From Archaeoglobaceae archaeon (GTDB lineage Archaea; Halobacteriota; Archaeoglobi; Archaeoglobales; JdFR-42), in NCBI GenBank assembly GCA_015523685.1, contig WAJW01000179.1:1-9004 (forward strand): a stretch of DNA of 9,004 bases. Direction: 5' to 3'. The position numbers and the translations under genes are program-made. Below are positions 1 to 5,512 of the stretch, in pieces. Each line of letters starts with the position of its first letter. Position 1 is the first letter of the stretch. The notes beneath the pieces were generated by a model. The model did no database searches. It saw nothing but the letters and a program-made list of their open reading frames with translations, and was not told the origin of the DNA.

Positions 1-37
1 ATAAGAGACAGTCAATGAAGAGAAAAGATTTTATGTT

Positions 38-322
38 GTGACTGAAAACGGCAAAGTCGTGTTTGTTGCCAATGCCAGGAGACCATTTGATCATATCGGA
101 AATTTTAATTTTCTTGCCAATGCCGGAAATCCCACACTTAATGTCTATACCAATAATGAAACAATTAGAGATGTAACGAACGGAAAATTAACGCTGATAG
201 AGGCTGTGGAGCAGGGTAAAATAAGATATGAGGGTATTGGATTCATTAACAAAATAAAAATAAGCATATTAGATGTTCTTTTTAGACTCAGTGCAGATTT
301 AGCAAAGAAGGTAAAGAGATGA
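38..322 (+). CDS. SCP2-like (sterol-carrier-fold) small protein, N-terminus uncertain
   Basis: The 94-residue product from GTG 38 resembles the C-terminal two thirds of an SCP2-like domain. It has a beta-rich start (GKVVFVANARRPFD), a segment like the SCP2 'v.t..et..dv..GkltliEAv..GkiryeG' pattern (about residues 36-66), and a closing amphipathic helix ending KKVKR. Proteins of this fold bind lipids or other hydrophobic ligands; no specific ligand can be named. The reading frame is open from base 5, and the 11 codons before the GTG (ETVNEEKRFYV) look like a natural preceding beta strand. An in-frame TAA sits at bases 2-4 and no clear ribosome binding site precedes GTG 38. The gene may therefore start at the GTG, be 5'-truncated, or be broken by a frameshift near the window edge. 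It is convergent with the permease gene, 25 bp apart. Family assignment is moderate; the start is weak. Confidence 0.5.
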   Translation: MTENGKVVFVANARRPFDHIGNFNFLANAGNPTLNVYTNNETIRDVTNGKLTLIEAVEQGKIRYEGIGFINKIKISILDVLFRLSADLAKKVKR

Positions 323-347
323 AGAGGTAATATAACTCCCCTGCATT

Positions 348-1613
348 TCACTGTATTATCCCGAATCCCATCACAACGGAAATAAGAATCACAGTTCCTG
401 CAACATCCATAAAACTTGTTATCAGTGGTATCACTATGTTATCTGGATCAAGACCGAACCTGAAGGAAAATATGGATGAATAGTAGCTGAGAAAATTAAC
501 AACCGCCACCATTACCTGACCAGCAATGAACGTTACTCCGGCCATAACGGGAAGGGATGGGGATTCAAGACCGAGCTGAGCATTTATCAGGAAAGCAAAT
601 ATACCAATGAGTGGAAATATTATAAAACCGAGGATGTGCATCGTTATAAAACTCTTAAGCACCTCATATGATGGTAGTTTTTCCATCCTCATAACTCCCA
701 TGTGAAGCTTTGAAGAGAGTCTCGCTGAGAGAATTCCACCTATTGCTCCACCATCTTCAAGGAAAGGAGGGACAAGGGTGAAAAGCCCCGCAATGGAGAT
801 AAGATTTTCCACCTCTCCCGTGAGGAAAACACCCGCAAGCAATCCAAACAGCCCGGTTATAAGAAGTATTGGAGTGCTCTCAACCATGATCCTTCTGCTC
901 AATCTCTCTCCATTCCACAAGTAACTGAGCAATGATATCAATACGCTGAAGATAAACAGAACAAGGACAATATGGCCTGAGAGATCATCTTCCATCGAAA
1001 AAACCAGGTCAGTCGAGAGAAAAAGAAGGGGGAGGGTGATAAAATCTCCGACAAATGTTATTATTGGAGCCGTGAAATTGTCAGGATCATAACCCTTTTT
1101 GTAAGTCAGAATGGAGAGGGAGATGGTGGCAGGAAGCATGAATATCACCGACATACCCGCTGCAAGAACAGAAATGAGGATCATGGAGGAGTAAGTCACA
1201 TCAAAACCCATGAGATTGCCAACTGCAGCTGACAGTATTCCGAGATAAAAAGCGGTGATCAATGTTAAGGCAGATGTTGCAAGAATATTGTTGTTCATTA
1301 TCTTGTTTGATTCGAAAATCGGCTTTATCTGGCCCGTGTGAAGATATGAGCCCAGTCTTGATCCGAGTGATGAATATATGTTTCCTCTCATCCCAATTGT
1401 GGGTGGAATGAGGATCAGGAGAGCGGGGAGAAGAGATATTTTATCTGTTGCAAGCCCAATAAACGTCCCCGCAATTATATCCCCGAAGGTGCAGATAAGA
1501 AGGGATGCAAGACCTTCTGTCAGATCCTTTCTTTCTTCACGATACCATCCAAGGAGCACAGCCACTAATCCGGATGTTCTCCCTATTCCTGATTCCAGCC
1601 TCTCCTGCACCAT
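348..1613 (-). CDS. Duplicated MgtE/SLC41-type divalent cation permease
   Basis: A 421-residue integral membrane protein with two tandem copies of the MgtE-type membrane domain. Copy 1 carries PPTIGMRGN (residues 70-78) and DPDN followed by P..T..GD (176-190). Copy 2 carries PPFLEDGGA (from 282) and DPDN followed by P.IT.FMD (389-403). These repeated Pro/Gly-Asn and Asp-Pro-Asp-Asn elements line the ion path in MgtE/SLC41 transporters, so Mg2+ or another divalent cation is the likely substrate. The N-terminal MgtE regulatory and CBS domains are absent, as is usual for the archaeal two-domain permeases (COG1824-like). GTG 1622 gives a slightly longer frame, but it lies in the ribosome binding site GGGGTG (1620-1625), which sits six bases before ATG 1613; the ATG is preferred. 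The gene is divergent from the Lrp-family regulator, so regulation by it is possible but unproven. Confidence 0.85.
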   Translation of the reverse strand: MVQERLESGIGRTSGLVAVLLGWYREERKDLTEGLASLLICTFGDIIAGTFIGLATDKISLLPALLILIPPTIGMRGNIYSSLGSRLGSYLHTGQIKPIFESNKIMNNNILATSALTLITAFYLGILSAAVGNLMGFDVTYSSMILISVLAAGMSVIFMLPATISLSILTYKKGYDPDNFTAPIITFVGDFITLPLLFLSTDLVFSMEDDLSGHIVLVLFIFSVLISLLSYLWNGERLSRRIMVESTPILLITGLFGLLAGVFLTGEVENLISIAGLFTLVPPFLEDGGAIGGILSARLSSKLHMGVMRMEKLPSYEVLKSFITMHILGFIIFPLIGIFAFLINAQLGLESPSLPVMAGVTFIAGQVMVAVVNFLSYYSSIFSFRFGLDPDNIVIPLITSFMDVAGTVILISVVMGFGIIQ

Positions 1614-1619
1614 TGGCTG

Positions 1620-1625
1620 CACCCC
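1620..1625 (-). promoter_or_regulatory. Ribosome binding site of the permease gene
   Basis: GGGGTG on the minus strand, six bases before ATG 1613. It contains the in-frame GTG 1622 and so argues for the downstream ATG as the start. Confidence 0.55.
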
Positions 1626-1684
1626 TTGCCTGAGATAGATGCGAGGTATCTTCCGTCATTTCTGTTCAGGAATTTTTCACACTC

Positions 1685-1692
1685 AATATAAA
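1685..1692 (-). promoter_or_regulatory. TATA box for the permease gene
   Basis: The minus strand reads TTTATATT, preceded by purine-rich GAAAAGA that could serve as BRE. Transcription would begin near base 1662, leaving a leader of roughly 50 bases with a ribosome binding site. Assigned by pattern only. Confidence 0.5.
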
Positions 1693-1794
1693 TCTTTTCT
1701 ATGATAATAAAAATGAAAAAAAGATGTAATTCTGAGAGAGTTTAATTTTTTCAAGTAAAATAAAAAATTATGCATTTGCCACCTTAATGGATAA

Positions 1795-1808
1795 AAGTTT
1801 TATAACTT
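1795..1808. repeat. Inverted repeat over the TATA box, possible operator
   Basis: AAGTT and AACTT arms (5 bp) flank TTAT, overlapping the TATA box of the Lrp-family gene. Archaeal Lrp proteins often bind imperfect palindromes near their own promoters, so autoregulation is possible. The arms are short and chance occurrence in AT-rich DNA is likely enough to keep confidence low. Confidence 0.3.
1798..1805 (+). promoter_or_regulatory. TATA box for the Lrp-family gene (leaderless promoter)
   Basis: TTTTATAA is centred about 27 bp upstream of ATG 1829 and preceded by purine-rich ATAAAAG. In archaea initiation falls about 22-27 bp downstream of the TATA centre, so transcripts should start at or next to the ATG. 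No ribosome binding site precedes the ATG, which fits a leaderless mRNA. Confidence 0.6.
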
Positions 1809-1828
1809 AAGTGAAAATATTTGGCTGA

Positions 1829-2260
1829 ATGGATGAAAAAGACGTTGAGATACTCAGGGAATTGATAAAGAACGCCAATGTGACTCTCGGACAGCTCGCT
1901 GGAAAACTCAACATGTCCATATCAACCATACATAAGAGGTTGAATAAACTCAATAAAGATGTTATCGAACAGTACACGGTTGTGATAGACCCGAGGCTTG
2001 TGGGGATAAACATAATTGCTTTCCTGGGCATTTCACTGGATTTTGCATTTAAAGAGGATGTAATAAACTACCTGATGGAGAGAAAATGGGCTCAGGAGGT
2101 TTATGAACTTCTCGAGCCATTTGATCTCCTGATCAAGGTAAAGGTGAAGGGGATCAAGGATCTGAAGGATATTATCAGGGAGGTGAGCAACCTTGATGGA
2201 ATCAACGAGGTTTCAAGCTTCATCGTCACAGAAAGGCATAAGGAAAAATACGAGGTGTGA
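1829..2260 (+). CDS. Lrp/AsnC-family transcriptional regulator
   Basis: The 143-residue length is typical of Lrp/AsnC proteins. Residues 1-50 form the DNA-binding winged helix: D5..IL..L..NANVTLGQLAGKLNMS, then ISTIHKRLNKL as recognition helix, then VIEQYTVVIDPRLVG leading into the hinge. Residues about 60-137 fit the RAM (ligand-binding and oligomerisation) domain, with VYELLEPFDLLIKVKVK followed by the LKDIIREVSNLDGINEVSSFIV pattern. The effector is usually an amino acid, but none can be predicted here. The gene is probably leaderless. It is the first gene of a cluster whose second gene begins within six bases of its stop, so all three are very likely co-transcribed. The divergent permease gene shares its upstream region and is a candidate target along with its own operon. 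The family call is firm; the target and ligand are unknown. Confidence 0.92.
   Translation: MDEKDVEILRELIKNANVTLGQLAGKLNMSISTIHKRLNKLNKDVIEQYTVVIDPRLVGINIIAFLGISLDFAFKEDVINYLMERKWAQEVYELLEPFDLLIKVKVKGIKDLKDIIREVSNLDGINEVSSFIVTERHKEKYEV
2252..2257 (+). promoter_or_regulatory. Ribosome binding site of the three-helix membrane protein gene
   Basis: GAGGTG lies within the last codons of the regulator gene, five bases before ATG 2263. An in-frame GTG at 2257 gives a longer frame, but its first base is the end of this site, so the ATG is preferred. Confidence 0.6.
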
Positions 2261-2262
2261 AA

Positions 2263-2514
2263 ATGCTGACTGAGCTTCTTCTCGCAGGTGTTTTTCTGCT
2301 CGGAGGTGCATTTATTATCTTTGTCTATGAAGCTTTCAGGGCAACAGGAAGTAAGAACCTCCTGTATCTTTCTCTGGGATTTTTTCTGATGCTCATTGGA
2401 TCCAATCTCGACGCAGTTCTTATTTTATTCAAAAATACCGAACTTCTACCTTTAACGTTCCTTGTAGAGATGGCCGGCATACTCGTTATACTTTATTCAG
2501 CTCTCAGGGTTTGA
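2263..2514 (+). CDS. Small membrane protein with three predicted helices, unknown function
   Basis: An 83-residue, strongly hydrophobic protein with predicted membrane segments at about residues 4-22, 32-56 and 61-81. The loop between helices 1 and 2 is basic (FRATGSKN), suggesting a cytoplasmic side. Acidic residues lie in or at the edges of the helices (E23, D50, E69), which is unusual and could mean ion, cofactor or partner contact. The general layout recalls small membrane proteins found next to HTH regulators in other archaea (for example the haloarchaeal DUF7521 type), but I cannot confirm homology. It starts two bases after the regulator's stop codon and is followed three bases after its own stop by the next gene. 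It most likely works with the regulator, for example as a membrane sensor or anchor; this is inference. Confidence 0.75.
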   Translation: MLTELLLAGVFLLGGAFIIFVYEAFRATGSKNLLYLSLGFFLMLIGSNLDAVLILFKNTELLPLTFLVEMAGILVILYSALRV

Positions 2515-2517
2515 ACC

Positions 2518-2916
2518 ATGAGATACGAGAGATTTGCCACAACATGGAAGCTAATTCCCGTGCGGAAAAAACTCTGGAAGAGGGATGAAAACCTCAAAAA
2601 TCTGATAAAGATCATAGTGGAGATCATTGAAAGGGAGGGTGAGAGATCTATTCTGGAAAAGGCGGTTTTCAAACTTGGAAAAAAGAATGCTGAACTGCTG
2701 AGGGAGAGGGGACTCGGGATGAGCGATATGGAGCTCGTGGAAGTATTTTTATTGCTTCACGGAATTGAGACGATGAGAAGAGGGGACAGGATAATAGCGA
2801 GAAACTGCCTCTTCCAGACAACATTTGAGCTTGTTGATTCGGAACTTTGCTCAAAGCTGTATGAAGGGTTCTCTTCAGTTATACCTGTAAAAATAGAGTG
2901 TTCATGCAGGACTTAA
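2518..2916 (+). CDS. Cysteine-containing protein of unknown function, third gene of the Lrp cluster
   Basis: A 132-residue soluble protein that I do not recognise. The N-terminal half is helical and highly charged (residues 15-67). A central hydrophobic helix (ELVEVFLLLHGIET, 72-85) leads to a C-terminal part with four cysteines at 97, 111, 128 and 130. The order of C97, C111, then LYEGF, then a strand ending ECSC loosely resembles the cysteine arrangement of V4R-like ligand or metal-binding domains, but it is too short and divergent for a firm call. All four cysteines lie in the last 36 residues, consistent with a metal or redox site. ATG 2518 is three bases after the stop of the membrane protein gene, with a weak AGGG upstream. 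A T-tract follows the stop. Real gene: likely; function: unknown. Confidence 0.72.
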   Translation: MRYERFATTWKLIPVRKKLWKRDENLKNLIKIIVEIIEREGERSILEKAVFKLGKKNAELLRERGLGMSDMELVEVFLLLHGIETMRRGDRIIARNCLFQTTFELVDSELCSKLYEGFSSVIPVKIECSCRT

Positions 2917-2920
2917 AAAA
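2915..2920 (-). terminator. T-tract terminator after the small minus-strand gene
   Basis: A6 on the plus strand reads as T6 on the minus strand, directly after the TAA stop (2921-2923). With the T6 at 2931-2936 it makes a compact two-way terminator for convergent genes separated by only four bases. Confidence 0.45.
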
Positions 2921-3109
2921 TTATCTGCTCTTTTTTCTGATGTATTCCTCCAGCCTCTTCTCAAGCATGTCTGCATCCGTGTAAGGGCACTGAAGGTAAT
3001 GCTCCACTGCCTTGGCAAGAGCGTCTTTCGTTGCACCCTCTCCCGTTTTCTTCTTCAGTTCCTCCAGCACATCTTCTGTCAGGACTGTCTGGGCATGAAT
3101 AATTTTCAT
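2921..3109 (-). CDS. Small DUF5371-like archaeal protein, possibly ribbon-helix-helix
   Basis: A 62-residue protein beginning MKIIHAQTVLTEDVLEELKKKTGEG, then TKDALAKAVEHYLQC, and a charged C-terminal helix ending IRKKSR. A short beta strand followed by two helices with 'TKDALAKAVEHYL' is the layout of ribbon-helix-helix DNA-binding proteins. The sequence matches my recollection of the archaeal DUF5371 family, not checked here. The frame also opens at ATG 3124, 3121 and GTG 3118. ATG 3109 is preferred because GGTGGT (3114-3119) precedes it at normal spacing and the product then begins with the MKI.HAQ sequence expected of the family. It has its own likely promoter in the end of gyrA, so it need not be co-transcribed with gyrase. 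A role in gene regulation is plausible but unproven. Confidence 0.75.
   Translation of the reverse strand: MKIIHAQTVLTEDVLEELKKKTGEGATKDALAKAVEHYLQCPYTDADMLEKRLEEYIRKKSR
2931..2936 (+). terminator. T-tract terminator after the Lrp cluster
   Basis: T6 begins 15 bases after the stop of the last plus-strand gene and is preceded by CTGCTC. Archaeal RNA polymerase can terminate at such tracts without a hairpin. It lies within the 3' end of the convergent small gene. Confidence 0.45.
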
Positions 3110-3141
3110 TCTTACCACCATCATTATAATTAGTAGGACTA

Positions 3142-5505
3142 TTATTTAAACTTTTTCTCTGACCTCAGAACAGACGCCATCCGTATTCCATCTCTGGTTA
3201 CAATGACTCCCCTTGCGGTTCTGCCCTTTCGCGGGATTTCCTTCACCCTGAACCTGATGGCCATTCCCGATCTTGTGAACGCTATCACCTCCTCATCTCC
3301 TTCCACATCAAAAACACCCGCAACACTGCCGGCGACCTCTGGAAGACATATAACCCCCATTCCACCCCTTCGATGTACTGTGAATTCCCCTTTCCTGACT
3401 CTCTTTCCATAACCTCTATCGCTGAGTATCAAAACATCATTGTATCTCAGGGGTAGAATCGACACCACCTCATCACCCTGTCTCAATCTTATACCTCTGA
3501 CACCCCTTGCGGTTCTGCCCATTGTTCTGACATCCTTCTGAGAGAACCTGAGGGCCCTGCCATGTTTTGTAACGACCATCAATTCCCCATGGGCTGTGCA
3601 AACAGAAGAGACCTCATCTCCGGAATCAAGCGATACAGCAGTAATTCCCCCTCTTTTCGCATTCACAAATCTCTTCAAACTGACCCTTTTGATGTAACCC
3701 TTCCTGGTTGCTATAACCGCATCACCTCTGAAAGACCTGAGGGGGATGACCGCCACGATTCTATCTTCATCGCCAAGGGAGATCAGTGAATTTACCGAGG
3801 AACCCCTGGAATATCTATCACCCCTCTCTATCTGATATGCATGAATCCAGTAAGCCCTTCCTTTTGCCGAGAACATCAAGAGTATGTCTCTGTTTTTTGC
3901 ATAAACAGACAGTTCCGCGGTATCACCCTCGCCAACCCCTATTACACCTTTTCCTCCCTTTCTCTGAACTCGGAACTCATCCACGAGGATTCTTTTCACG
4001 AATCCTTTTGAGGTGAAAAGTACAACCACTCTGTCATCAGGGATGTAGTCTTCCTCTGTTATCTCCTCAACCCTCTCCATTATCTCAGTTTTTCTCGAAT
4101 CTGCATATTTCTCCTTCAATTCCTCAAGTTCCTGAATGATAACACCATCAATCTTCTTTTCATCGGAAAGGAGTTCCCTGCAGTATGATATCTTACTTTC
4201 AAGGGTTCTGTACTCTTCTTCAAGCTTTTCTGTCTCAAGAGCAGTCAATCTCTGAAGCCTCATGGCGAGAATTGCATTTGCCTGTTCTTCGCTCAGATCA
4301 AATCGAGTCATCAGAGATTTTCTGGCTATGTCAGTATTTTCTGAGCCTTTGATGATGCGGATAACCTCATCTATATTCTTCAGAGCTATTTTGAGGCCAT
4401 CTACAATATGAAACCTCTCTTCTGCCTTTTTTAATTCGTATTCAGTTCTTCTTACAACAACATCTCTTCTATGGTCAATGAAGGTCCTTAAAAGACCCTC
4501 AAGAGTCAGTATTCTCGGTTTTCCATCAACAAGCACGAGATTGATTATACCGAAACTCGTTTCAAGACTTGAAAATTTGTAAAGTCGCTTTATGAGCACA
4601 TCCGGATTTGCATCCTTCAGTTCAATAACCACCCTCACACCGTCTCTGTCCGACTCGTCCCTCACTGCCTTTATTCCTTCGAGCTTCTTTTCTTTAACCA
4701 GTCCAGCTATCTGCTCCACCAGTTTTGCCTTGTTGACCTGATACGGTATCTCCGTTATGACTATCCTGTTATCCTCCACCTTCACCCTGCCCCTGATTGT
4801 GACCTTTCCTCTTCCGCTTGTGTATGCCTGTCTGATTCCCTCTTTACCCACAATAATTCCTGCGGTGGGAAAATCCGGGCCCTTTATTATTCTCATCAGA
4901 GCATCCACGGATGTATCTCCACCTTTCAGCAGGTGTATGAGAGCATCCACAACCTCGCCAAGATTATGGGGCGGGATGCTCGTTGCCATTCCAACCGCAA
5001 TGCCAGAGCTTCCGTTTATCAGTAAATTGGGTATTCTGGCCGGAAGAACTGTGGGCTCTTCCAGACTCTCATCAAAGTTTGGTGCAAAATCAACGGTCTC
5101 TTTCTCTATATCTGCAAGCATCTCTTCCGCAATTTTTGAAAGTCTCACCTCTGTGTATCTCATCGCTGCAGGACTGTCCCCATCAATTGAGCCGAAATTT
5201 CCCTGACCGTCAACAAGCGGATACCTCAATGTAAAATCCTGGGCCATTCTGACAAGTGCATCATAGACCGCTGTATCGCCGTGAGGATGATACTTACCCA
5301 GAACCTCCCCCACAACTCTCGCGGATTTTCTATGGGGTCTGTTGCTCAGAAGACCCATTTCATGCATGGCATAAAGTATCCTTCTCTGAACTGGTTTCAG
5401 ACCGTCCCTTACATCTGGAATGGCTCTTCCAACAATTACGCTCATTGCATAGTCTATGTAAGAGCTTTTCATCTCGTCCACAATGTCAACGGGAATTACC
5501 TGCAT
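3142..5505 (-). CDS. gyrA: DNA gyrase subunit A
   Basis: A 787-residue GyrA, the DNA breakage-reunion subunit of the A2B2 gyrase that introduces negative supercoils. The winged-helix region holds KYHPHGDTAVYDALVRMAQ (71-89), and AAMRYTE (113-119) carries the catalytic tyrosine Y117, equivalent to E. coli Y122. The tower and coiled coil occupy roughly 150-490. The C-terminal beta-pinwheel (about 490-787) starts with the GyrA box QRKGGKG (514-520), which marks a true gyrase rather than topoisomerase IV, and has further box-like repeats RTARGV (665-670), HRRGGMG (711-717) and RTARGV (762-767). There is no acidic C-terminal tail. T78 sits at the E. coli S83 quinolone position and D82 at D87. ATG 5505 lies three bases after the gyrB stop, with ribosome binding site GTGATCC abutting it. 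Gyrase genes in archaea are generally regarded as bacterial acquisitions. Confidence 0.97.
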   Translation of the reverse strand: MQVIPVDIVDEMKSSYIDYAMSVIVGRAIPDVRDGLKPVQRRILYAMHEMGLLSNRPHRKSARVVGEVLGKYHPHGDTAVYDALVRMAQDFTLRYPLVDGQGNFGSIDGDSPAAMRYTEVRLSKIAEEMLADIEKETVDFAPNFDESLEEPTVLPARIPNLLINGSSGIAVGMATSIPPHNLGEVVDALIHLLKGGDTSVDALMRIIKGPDFPTAGIIVGKEGIRQAYTSGRGKVTIRGRVKVEDNRIVITEIPYQVNKAKLVEQIAGLVKEKKLEGIKAVRDESDRDGVRVVIELKDANPDVLIKRLYKFSSLETSFGIINLVLVDGKPRILTLEGLLRTFIDHRRDVVVRRTEYELKKAEERFHIVDGLKIALKNIDEVIRIIKGSENTDIARKSLMTRFDLSEEQANAILAMRLQRLTALETEKLEEEYRTLESKISYCRELLSDEKKIDGVIIQELEELKEKYADSRKTEIMERVEEITEEDYIPDDRVVVLFTSKGFVKRILVDEFRVQRKGGKGVIGVGEGDTAELSVYAKNRDILLMFSAKGRAYWIHAYQIERGDRYSRGSSVNSLISLGDEDRIVAVIPLRSFRGDAVIATRKGYIKRVSLKRFVNAKRGGITAVSLDSGDEVSSVCTAHGELMVVTKHGRALRFSQKDVRTMGRTARGVRGIRLRQGDEVVSILPLRYNDVLILSDRGYGKRVRKGEFTVHRRGGMGVICLPEVAGSVAGVFDVEGDEEVIAFTRSGMAIRFRVKEIPRKGRTARGVIVTRDGIRMASVLRSEKKFK
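3143..3150 (-). promoter_or_regulatory. TATA box inside the 3' end of gyrA
   Basis: The minus strand reads AAAAAG-TTTAAATA, where TTTAAATA overlaps the last gyrA codons (Phe-Lys-stop). Initiation 22-27 bp downstream of its centre falls near 3120-3124, just before the small gene's ribosome binding site. This suggests a separate transcript with a leader of about 11-15 bases. Confidence 0.5.
3209..3226 (-). repeat. 18-bp direct repeat in gyrA, copy near the 3' end
   Basis: CCCCTTGCGGTTCTGCCC on the plus strand is identical at 3503-3520. Both encode Gly-Arg-Thr-Ala-Arg-Gly in the GyrA C-terminal pinwheel. It is part of the blade repeat of the domain, not a mobile element. Confidence 0.7.
3503..3520 (-). 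repeat. 18-bp direct repeat in gyrA, second copy
   Basis: Identical in sequence and reading frame to 3209-3226. Nucleotide identity in a blade repeat hints at a recent duplication or gene conversion between blades, or at strong codon constraint. Confidence 0.7.
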
Positions 5506-5512
5506 GGATCAC
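5506..5512 (-). promoter_or_regulatory. Ribosome binding site of gyrA, overlapping the gyrB stop
   Basis: The minus strand reads GTGATCC directly before ATG 5505. This is complementary to the 16S 3' end (the later part of AGGAGGTGATCC), and the gyrB TGA lies within it. This arrangement favours translational coupling and a matched A:B subunit ratio. Confidence 0.5.

Larger units (their letters stand above)
1614..1828. other. Divergent intergenic promoter region
   Basis: This AT-rich 215-bp gap separates the permease (-) from the Lrp-family regulator (+). It holds one TATA-like element per direction and a short inverted repeat over the rightward TATA box. No small gene or RNA gene is recognisable in it. 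Confidence 0.7.

Noticed and set aside
1623..1828. Possible small RNA or riboswitch upstream of the permease
   Set aside because: The region is AT-rich with no stem of useful length or recognisable Mg2+ riboswitch elements; ordinary promoter DNA explains it.
4757..5206. 149-residue open frame on the plus strand opposite gyrA
   Set aside because: It is a mirror of the conserved gyrA frame, rich in Ser/Pro/Leu as antisense frames are, without start signals.
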